From assembly GCF_022812285.1 (NCBI RefSeq), contig NZ_CP093300.1:4340001-4404000 (forward strand): DNA of 64,000 nt, read 5' to 3'. The position numbers were made by a program, and so were the translations under genes. The notes under the pieces are model-generated. The model was not told the origin of the DNA, did no database searches, and saw nothing but the letters and a program-made list of their open reading frames with translations. This document shows positions 16,440-23,484 of the stretch, one piece after another (position 1 is the first letter of the stretch; each line of letters opens with the position of its first letter). The DNA is from Alkalihalobacillus sp. LMS39. Lineage in GTDB: Bacteria; Bacillota; Bacilli; Bacillales; Bacillaceae_F.

Positions 16440-17858
16440 TTATTTTAGTTTTTCCATTAACTCATCATATTTTGGACTATTTAAGAAATTTTCAACCGAA
16501 ATATGATAAGCCGTAGGCAATTTTTCTTTTGCACGGGAAGTTAAATCTTTGTGAGTGATCACAATATCCGCATCATCTGGAATATTGTTAATCGACGTAT
16601 TCGTAATATTTACATCTAATTCTGCTTTCTTTGCTTTATTTTTTAAAATCGATGCTCCCATTGCACTAGAGCCCATACCAGCATCACAAGCAAAGATGAT
16701 TTTCTTCACATTTTTCGAGTCAAAATCAGTATTCGTTTCAAAAGAACCTGCTACTGAACTTTTCTTTCCTTTCAGTTGCTCCATTTTTGCAGCAGCTGCT
16801 GTCATGTCTTCTTCTTCGTTTTTCTTCCCTGTTTTTAAAATAATCGATGCGACAATAAAGGAAACTGCAGTTGCAACAAGAACCCCAAATAGAACTCCTA
16901 AATGATCTCCTCTCGCTGTCATCCCCATTAATGCAATAATACTTCCTGGTGATGGCGGCGCTACTAATCCGACATTAAATAATGTGAAGGTAAAAACCCC
17001 ACTAATTCCACCAGCAATAGCAGCTAAAATTAACATTGGTTTCATTAAAATATACGGGAAGTAAATTTCATGAATCCCACCTAAGAAATGAATAACAATA
17101 GCACCAGGAGCCGTTTGTCTGGCCGTCCCTGCGCCAAAAATCATAATCGCTAATAATATTCCTAACCCCGGTCCAGGATTTGTTTCTAATAAGAATAAAA
17201 TCGACTTTCCAGCCTCTGCAGCTTCTTTTGCTCCTAATGGACTTAAGATTCCATGGTTAATTGCATTGTTCAAAAACAAAACTTTAGCTGGTTCAATAAA
17301 AATATTCGCTAATGGTAACAACCCTGCATTAACAATTATTTCCACACCTGCTGCTAACACCTTATTTAAGGCTAATACAACAGGACCAATTCCGAGGAAC
17401 GCCGCTAATGTCAGTAACATTGCTAAAATACCCGCTGTAAAATTGTTTACAAGCATTTCAAAGCCTTGACGAACTTTCGGTTGAACGACTTCATCAATTT
17501 TCTTAATGAGCCATCCACCAAGTGGACCCATAATCATCGCCCCAAGGAACATTGGGATATCCGCTCCGACGATAACCCCCATCGTCGCTGTTGCCCCAAC
17601 AACTCCCCCACGATCACCATATACCATTTTACCGCCAGTATAACCGATTAAGAGTGGCAGTAAATACGTAATCATCGGTCCGACAAGTTGAGCTAAGTTT
17701 TCATTTGGCCACCAGCCTGTTGGGATAAAAAGTGCGGTAATAAACCCCCAAGCAATAAAGGCGCCGATATTTGGCATAATCATGCCACTTAAATAACTTC
17801 CAAAACGCTGAATTTTAACACGGACATCTTGTTTTGAGCCGTTTGCTGAATTGGACAT
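16440..17858 (-). CDS. mtlA: PTS mannitol-specific EIICB permease (472 aa)
   Basis: Imports and phosphorylates mannitol. Residues about 15-345 are the IIC membrane domain with eight or more hydrophobic segments and the family motif GGIHEIYFPYILMKP (about 265). A linker (about 350-380) leads to a IIB domain with IIFACDAGMGSSAMGAS, whose Cys (about residue 390) carries phosphate. There is no fused IIA domain; MtlF supplies it. The ATG follows AAGGGGGAA. It is the first gene of the operon, behind a promoter with a cre-like site. Confidence 0.95.
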   Translation of the reverse strand: MSNSANGSKQDVRVKIQRFGSYLSGMIMPNIGAFIAWGFITALFIPTGWWPNENLAQLVGPMITYLLPLLIGYTGGKMVYGDRGGVVGATATMGVIVGADIPMFLGAMIMGPLGGWLIKKIDEVVQPKVRQGFEMLVNNFTAGILAMLLTLAAFLGIGPVVLALNKVLAAGVEIIVNAGLLPLANIFIEPAKVLFLNNAINHGILSPLGAKEAAEAGKSILFLLETNPGPGLGILLAIMIFGAGTARQTAPGAIVIHFLGGIHEIYFPYILMKPMLILAAIAGGISGVFTFTLFNVGLVAPPSPGSIIALMGMTARGDHLGVLFGVLVATAVSFIVASIILKTGKKNEEEDMTAAAAKMEQLKGKKSSVAGSFETNTDFDSKNVKKIIFACDAGMGSSAMGASILKNKAKKAELDVNITNTSINNIPDDADIVITHKDLTSRAKEKLPTAYHISVENFLNSPKYDELMEKLK

Positions 17859-17918
17859 TGAAGTTCCCCCTTAAAAAAATTTTTATGATAAGATAATTGC
17901 GATTTCTCTTACACTCTA

Positions 17919-17947
17919 ATCATAAGCTCCGTGTGAAGCGTTTTCAA
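17919..17947 (-). promoter_or_regulatory. Sigma-A promoter of the mannitol operon
   Basis: On the minus strand TTGAAA (17942-17947) and TATGAT (17919-17924) are separated by 17 bp, about 55 bp before the mtlA start. Confidence 0.65.
17934..17946. promoter_or_regulatory. cre-like site overlapping the mtlA -35
   Basis: TGAAGCGTTTTCA is a catabolite-responsive element shortened by one base relative to the usual 14-bp TGWNANCGNTNWCA, with intact TGAA/TTCA arms. CcpA bound here would exclude RNA polymerase. The gap in the centre lowers confidence. Confidence 0.5.
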
Positions 17948-17966
17948 TTTGAAGAAAAACGTATTT

Positions 17967-17986
17967 TGTCATACACAATGTTGTCA
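17967..17986. promoter_or_regulatory. Possible MtlR activator site
   Basis: TTGTCA occurs twice as a direct repeat (17967-17972 and 17981-17986), 20-40 bp upstream of the -35. MtlR sites contain TTGTCA-type half sites, but the inverted partner is not clear here. Confidence 0.35.
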
Positions 17987-18106
17987 TTATTAAACAGCAC
18001 CTTAGCTTGTCAACCCTTTTTTAAAGAATTTTCTATTTTTTTCAAATATCCATTGGCTTTTCGTACATAATAATAGCGAAAATTGAATCCAAAGGAGAAA
18101 TGCCCC

Positions 18107-18994
18107 ATGTTCTATCATGTCAAAGAGCTTCAATACAATGCAAAACCGTCACAACCTGACCCGGTATATGCAAAAAAACTCCAAGAAATACTTGGAGGCC
18201 AATTCGGAGAGATTTCTGTCATGATGCAATATTTATTCCAAGGTTGGAACTGTCGTGGAGATAAAAAGTACCGTGATATGCTATTAGATATCGGAACAGA
18301 GGAAATTGCTCACGTTGAAATGTTAGCGACGATGATTGCCCAGCTAGTAGACGGTGCCCCTGCTCATGATCAAGAAGAGGCAGCAAAAAATCCTGTTGTT
18401 GAAGCGGTGTTAGGCGGCATGAATCCACAGCATGCCATTGTCAACGGTCTAGGCGCACAACCAAATGATAGCGTCGGTTTCCCATGGACGGCTCGCTATA
18501 TGATTTCAAGTGGTAACTTACTTGCCGATTTTCGCGCGAATTTAAACGCAGAATCCCAAGGCCGACTTCAAGCGATTCGCTTATATGAAATGACGACAGA
18601 CCCTGGTGTGCGTGACATGTTATCATTCTTAATCGCTAGAGATTCGATGCACCAAAACCAGTGGATGGCTGCCATTCATGAACTTGAGCAAACGGAAAGT
18701 GTGATTGTCCCGAGTACCTTTAACCGTGAATATGAAATTCAAGAAGTCGCCAATCAATTTATGAACTTCTCATCAGGGGAAGAAAGCAGTCAAGGCCGCT
18801 GGGCAAAAGGACCAACATTTGATGGTCAAGGAAACTTCGAATACGTCGCAAATCCTGAAGCAATGGGCCAACACCCACAATTGCAGCCAGGTCCTGCTTA
18901 TATTCATGGAACAAACCCAACGAACATGCAAATGATGCAACAACAAGCAAACATGAATGGTAATCAACCTTCTGATCAATCGTTTATGCAATAA
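18107..18994 (+). CDS. Manganese catalase (295 aa)
   Basis: A di-manganese ferritin-like enzyme that breaks down hydrogen peroxide. Metal ligands are visible in GQFGEISVMMQY (Glu about 35), GTEEIAHVEML (Glu/His about 66-69), AESQGRLQAIRLYE (Glu about 148) and RDSMHQNQW (His about 181). The C-terminal 45 residues are rich in Gln, Asn, Met and Pro, longer than in the minimal family. The ATG at 18107 follows AAAGGAG by 9 bases; the longer frame from 18083 would include that site. Homologues include YdbD and the spore protein CotJC; the length fits YdbD-type. It forms a single-gene unit with a strong terminator. Confidence 0.92.
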   Translation: MFYHVKELQYNAKPSQPDPVYAKKLQEILGGQFGEISVMMQYLFQGWNCRGDKKYRDMLLDIGTEEIAHVEMLATMIAQLVDGAPAHDQEEAAKNPVVEAVLGGMNPQHAIVNGLGAQPNDSVGFPWTARYMISSGNLLADFRANLNAESQGRLQAIRLYEMTTDPGVRDMLSFLIARDSMHQNQWMAAIHELEQTESVIVPSTFNREYEIQEVANQFMNFSSGEESSQGRWAKGPTFDGQGNFEYVANPEAMGQHPQLQPGPAYIHGTNPTNMQMMQQQANMNGNQPSDQSFMQ

Positions 18995-18999
18995 TTTAG

Positions 19000-19043
19000 A
19001 AAAAGTCGAGGTCACTAATAAGGAAGTGACCTCGACTTTTTTT
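19000..19043 (+). terminator. Terminator of the manganese catalase gene
   Basis: AAAAAGTCGAGGTCACT pairs perfectly with AGTGACCTCGACTTTTT, followed by further T residues. Confidence 0.95.
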
Positions 19044-19054
19044 CTCACGTAGTG

Positions 19055-19238
19055 TAACGGACATCTGTTCCGCTATCTTTCATTTTTTTCGACTTTTTCA
19101 AGTCGTATCGGACATCTGTTCAGTTACTTTGCCCATTTAGGATGCCAAAGCTTGTTTTTTAGCGTATAGTGGAACAGATGTCCGAAAGAATGTTACGAAC
19201 GGCAAAAATCAGTGAAATAACGGAATAGATGTCCGCAT
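19055..19238. repeat. Four-box intergenic element, copy C
   Basis: Boxes at about 19055-19076, 19106-19127 (forward), 19165-19184 and 19215-19238 (inverted); spacing 51, 59 and 50 bp. It lies between the catalase terminator and the WYL gene stop codon, 8 bp from the latter. The WYL gene has no other visible terminator. Confidence 0.87.
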
Positions 19239-19246
19239 GAGTTTTC

Positions 19247-20248
19247 CTACTTTGAATAAAGCGCGATCATTTTTTCAATTTCCTGCTCTATCTCCTGTTG
19301 TAACGATAGCGGGGACACTACATGAACCTGGCTTCCCCATGATAAAATCCAAGCTTTCAACCCGGCACTTATTTTTGCCTTTGCTTTCACAAGAAACGAT
19401 TTTTCATCTACTTGCTTAACATTGGAGTCCATACCAAACTTATCAAAAACACCATTTAACGTGACCCGATTGAGCTGAAATTGCAATGTAATCCAATCAT
19501 CCTGCCCACCAAACATATGAAATGAATGTTGAATATATTCACTTAAATCTTTTTGTTGCTGTGTGAAGCTTTCATCTGAAATTACAACATGTCGCATTCG
19601 ATCTAGACGGTAATTTCGTGGGTTCTCTTCTTCCCCATATTTCACATCATCACCAATTAAATAGTAAAAATCCGACTCCCATATTAATGCGTGAGGTTTG
19701 ATTTTATATGGTCGCCCTTCATGACGAAGTGTAAAAGATTTCTCAAGATTATAATCTCCATATTGGAAATAGACGATTTTTTTCTGTGATATCGCTTCAT
19801 GAAAAATATCAATATGATGTTTAATAAGGTTGTAATCCGTATTAATAGATTGCTGGTATACGACAGGGTCTGGTAATGTTTTCGCGATTTGCTTACTCGT
19901 TAACTGTTTTAAACAAGACACTAAATATTTTTTCTCCTCCGTTGTAATAAACCTGGCAGAAAGAACAGGGTCAATTAATAGTCGAAGTTGGTATGTTTCA
20001 AATAACCGGACTTGATGGCTATAAAAGAGCTCACCATGTTTTCCTGTGTTTTCAATAATATCAAACCCGCTATCTCTTAATGTATGAATATACTTTTTCA
20101 CCGTTTTAGCATCTGCAGGAAACTCTGGCACATACATTTTTAACTTTTCTATTAACTCTTTTATCGAAAGCTGATGATGTTCATCTGTTTCAAATAGCAA
20201 AATTTCTTTTAACGCGAGTAAGCGCACACCTGTTTTATTTTCACTCAT
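19247..20248 (-). CDS. WYL-domain transcriptional regulator (333 aa)
   Basis: An N-terminal helix-turn-helix region (about 1-75; LSIKELIEKLK...DAKTVKKYIHTLRDSGFDI) of the HTH_11 type is followed by a WYL domain (about 145-225; the core is seen as DFYYLIGDD and NYRLDRMRHV) and a C-terminal WCX-like extension. WYL domains sense nucleic-acid or nucleotide ligands and are frequent in phage-defence and DNA-repair loci. It begins 35 bp after the helicase-nuclease gene on the same strand with GGGTGTGAAGGG before the ATG, so it is likely the third gene of that operon. Confidence 0.8.
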   Translation of the reverse strand: MSENKTGVRLLALKEILLFETDEHHQLSIKELIEKLKMYVPEFPADAKTVKKYIHTLRDSGFDIIENTGKHGELFYSHQVRLFETYQLRLLIDPVLSARFITTEEKKYLVSCLKQLTSKQIAKTLPDPVVYQQSINTDYNLIKHHIDIFHEAISQKKIVYFQYGDYNLEKSFTLRHEGRPYKIKPHALIWESDFYYLIGDDVKYGEEENPRNYRLDRMRHVVISDESFTQQQKDLSEYIQHSFHMFGGQDDWITLQFQLNRVTLNGVFDKFGMDSNVKQVDEKSFLVKAKAKISAGLKAWILSWGSQVHVVSPLSLQQEIEQEIEKMIALYSK

Positions 20249-20283
20249 CCCTTCACACCCTATTAAAGAGAATTCACACTACT

Positions 20284-23200
20284 TTACATCATGTCAACGA
20301 TTTGCTGATGTGTCACATAATAAAGCAAAACTTTATCTACTTCTTCATTCGTTAGTTTTTCCCAAACTTGCTTGTACAGCATAACTTGGTTCTCATAGTA
20401 GCTCGTCAATCTCGATAATTGATTAATATCTTTGAGTCGATCGGTTTTATAATCAACAATCGTCCATTTCTCCTCTGTTTTATACACAAGGTCAATAACG
20501 CCTGATAAAAAAATCGGTGTTGTCCCTTGTTCGTGTAGTTGTTCATATAAAGGATCTCCTTTATGAATAAAAAGAGAAAAAGGAACTTCCGTTAACACGT
20601 GATCTGCTTTTTGCAGTTCTCTCCATATATTTGTTCCTTCCAATTCTTCAACAAGCGAACAAACCTCTGATTTCCGTTCAATCGACAACTGGTATTTTTG
20701 AAGACTTGAACTAACCTGTTCAGCCGTCACAGATTGCTTTACATGCTGCTCAAATACGTCATGAATCAGTGATCCCCATTGCAGTCCCCCACCATCTTCT
20801 CGTTCAACATCTACAAGCTGTTTTAACTCTTTTCCATCCGTAGGACTGACTTTTAGATAAGACGGTGTTGCACTTTCAGACACCCAATCAAACAAGCTTT
20901 CTGTTTCATGAAGATAGGAATCTAGTGTAACGGAAGATATCACCTGCTCTTTTTCCATTGGGATTGATTCTTTCAACTCCACTTCTTCCATATCCGTGAT
21001 TCCTTTTAGCAACAAACCCCATGGATTCTGGCTGTCTTTTTTTTCACAACTACTAATGATCATTAGCTTTTCTGCCCTAGTTGCAGCAACATAAAGAATT
21101 CGAAGCTCTTCTTCGAGAAGATAGGTTTCTTCTTCTGCTTTATATTCATCCCAATCCTTTGGTTGACCGATCGTTGTTTTCGTAAAACCCCTTTGTTTCG
21201 TAAAAAGAAAATAGCCTTTTGAAGCTTTCTGTTCTCGTTTAATATGAGATGAAATAAACTTGCCAACATCCGTTTTCTTTCCAGGGTGAGCCAGAAAAAC
21301 GATTGGTGCTTCTAACCCCTTTGCTTTATGGACATTTAAAATCCGGACCGCATTCGTATTTTCATCTAAGTTAACGACCTTCACTTTTTTTGATAAAAAA
21401 TTAGACAAACGAGAAATGATATCAAAATAAAGTGTATGACCGTTTTCCTCTTCTTTTCTGAGCGCTTCAATCATTTGTACAAACTGGGTATACTCCCGTT
21501 TTCCGTAATCATTTGTTAGTAATAGCGGATAAAAACCAACATCCTCAATGATTTTCTCAATAGCAACGAAAGGGGTATATGAGCGCACCCATTTCGTGTA
21601 TAATTTAAGCTTTCTAAATGCTTTTTCAACTGGATGAATTGGCTCATTTTCAAGTGTTGAAGAACTGTAGATGGAAAAAGAACCACCTGATTGTTTCCAG
21701 TCGTATAATTGTTCATCACTAATTCCAAACCACCGACTCCGTAATGTTGCGACTAGAGCGACTGAATTAGTGAGATCAACAAATGTTTCTAGTAAAATAA
21801 GCAATTCTTGAAATACCCTTGTCGTACCAATGCTCATTTCACCACTTACACTTACGGGAATACCGGCTTGTTCAAGCTTTGCACTATAAACATCAATCCC
21901 TGCATTGTAACGTGTAATAATCATCATATCTTTTGGCTCATAACCTTGTTGTAATAACGCTTGAACCGAAGCACATATATTTTCGGCATCTTTTTCAATC
22001 AACATTGCTTGGTTTTTTGTGAAATCAACAGGGACAACGATTTTTTTAATCTTACTTGTTTTTTGTGAGTCAGAATGAAACGAATGCAATGGACGATACG
22101 CAGCTTGGTATTTCGACTCTTGTTCTGGCAAATGGTGTTGAAACACTTGATTTAACTTTTCTGTAATGCTGTCAACGGTACGAAAATTCATCGTTAGCTG
22201 CAACACTTCCCCACCATGCAAACAAATTAACTCTTTTACTTTATTGTAAATATCAATATCTGCCCTTCGAAAACGATAAATCGCTTGTTTCGGGTCTCCT
22301 ACTACAAAAAGTGACCCCGCACGTGGTTTACATTTTAGCCAATCTTGCTCTGTTACATCTTCTCCAGTTAAAAAGAACATCATTTGTGCTTGAATTGGAT
22401 CCGTATCTTGATATTCATCAACAAGCAAACATCGATATTTTTCTTGAAAATACAGCCGGATTTCTGGATTACACTGTAATAGCTTCGTTGTTTGAATAAG
22501 AAGATCTTGAAAGTTTAAGAGTGAACGCTCTTTTTTCATTCGCTCATACACTTGTAATGCCCCTTTTAGAAAGGAAATGATAATCGGATGGCAATACTCT
22601 CGCCATTGTTGTAATAATGGAGCAACGGCGTCTTCTACAAATAATTCAATACGCGCTTTATATTCTTTCGCATCTTCTTTCGTGGTCCACTTTTTTTGCG
22701 TAATCGCAAAAGCAGATTTCGACTCAAATAGCTCAAACACTTCAATAATAAGGGCAGGGGTTTCTTTTTGATAACGAGCTTTTCGTAAAGCTTGTAGGAT
22801 GTTTTTTTGTAATGAATCTGGACCTTTCTCAATGCTATCTGGAATACATCGTTTGGCTTCCTTAAGCAATGTAATAAATCTCGTGAAGGTTGTTTCCACC
22901 GGTGGCATTTCCGTTGTGGTAGCCACCCATTCAACATCAGGATAATGTTTTATCATTTGAAATCGGTCAAGTAGTAACTCTTCCGTTACACCAATCTCAT
23001 GCATTGCCGTTAGTTTTAACTCATCCTCCGCTTGGAGTTTGGAAAGATAGACAGCCCATGCTTCTTCGGCAAGTTGTTTGTCATCTTCGTCCTCAAGTTC
23101 ACGAAACATCATATCAAGATTTGCTTCAATCGGCCGCTCCCGCAGTAATCGATCGCAAAAAGCATGTACTGTTCCAATAAAACACCGTTCTACATTTTGA

Positions 23201-23484
23201 ATGGCGACCTCAAGCTTTCTTTTTGTTTGAGTGTTTCCTTCCTCTTTCCACACTTTTTCTAATTCGTTTTGAAATCTCGTTTTTAATTCATCTGCCGCTT
23301 TTCTCGTGAACGTAATGGCAACGATTTCTTCTATTTGATTTGTTTCTGTATAAATCAGGTTTACCATGCGATCAACTAAACTTGTTGTTTTCCCTGAACC
23401 CGCTCCCGCTTCCACTAAAAAATTTTGGTGTAAATGATATTTGATTTTGTCTCGGTCCCTTTGGTCAACAATTTGTTTAGTCAT
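20284..23484 (-). CDS. UvrD/RecB-like helicase-nuclease, AddA-like (1066 aa)
   Basis: A superfamily 1A DNA helicase fused to a RecB-type nuclease. Motifs in order: Walker A EAGAGSGKTT (about residue 30), TFTRKAADEL (Ia), LLVDEYQDTD (II, about 350), VVGDPKQAIYRFR (III), MNFRTVDSI (IV), VHKAKGLEAPIV (V), ILYVAATRAEKLMII (VI), then GSLIHDVFE and GVIDLVY...VDYKTD with the nuclease acidic residues and Lys intact. At 1066 residues it is clearly shorter than canonical Bacillus AddA (about 1230). The ATG at 23484 overlaps the AddB-like stop codon by 8 bp (ATGACTAA); the longer frame lies inside that gene. Confidence 0.85.
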   Translation of the reverse strand: MTKQIVDQRDRDKIKYHLHQNFLVEAGAGSGKTTSLVDRMVNLIYTETNQIEEIVAITFTRKAADELKTRFQNELEKVWKEEGNTQTKRKLEVAIQNVERCFIGTVHAFCDRLLRERPIEANLDMMFRELEDEDDKQLAEEAWAVYLSKLQAEDELKLTAMHEIGVTEELLLDRFQMIKHYPDVEWVATTTEMPPVETTFTRFITLLKEAKRCIPDSIEKGPDSLQKNILQALRKARYQKETPALIIEVFELFESKSAFAITQKKWTTKEDAKEYKARIELFVEDAVAPLLQQWREYCHPIIISFLKGALQVYERMKKERSLLNFQDLLIQTTKLLQCNPEIRLYFQEKYRCLLVDEYQDTDPIQAQMMFFLTGEDVTEQDWLKCKPRAGSLFVVGDPKQAIYRFRRADIDIYNKVKELICLHGGEVLQLTMNFRTVDSITEKLNQVFQHHLPEQESKYQAAYRPLHSFHSDSQKTSKIKKIVVPVDFTKNQAMLIEKDAENICASVQALLQQGYEPKDMMIITRYNAGIDVYSAKLEQAGIPVSVSGEMSIGTTRVFQELLILLETFVDLTNSVALVATLRSRWFGISDEQLYDWKQSGGSFSIYSSSTLENEPIHPVEKAFRKLKLYTKWVRSYTPFVAIEKIIEDVGFYPLLLTNDYGKREYTQFVQMIEALRKEEENGHTLYFDIISRLSNFLSKKVKVVNLDENTNAVRILNVHKAKGLEAPIVFLAHPGKKTDVGKFISSHIKREQKASKGYFLFTKQRGFTKTTIGQPKDWDEYKAEEETYLLEEELRILYVAATRAEKLMIISSCEKKDSQNPWGLLLKGITDMEEVELKESIPMEKEQVISSVTLDSYLHETESLFDWVSESATPSYLKVSPTDGKELKQLVDVEREDGGGLQWGSLIHDVFEQHVKQSVTAEQVSSSLQKYQLSIERKSEVCSLVEELEGTNIWRELQKADHVLTEVPFSLFIHKGDPLYEQLHEQGTTPIFLSGVIDLVYKTEEKWTIVDYKTDRLKDINQLSRLTSYYENQVMLYKQVWEKLTNEEVDKVLLYYVTHQQIVDMM

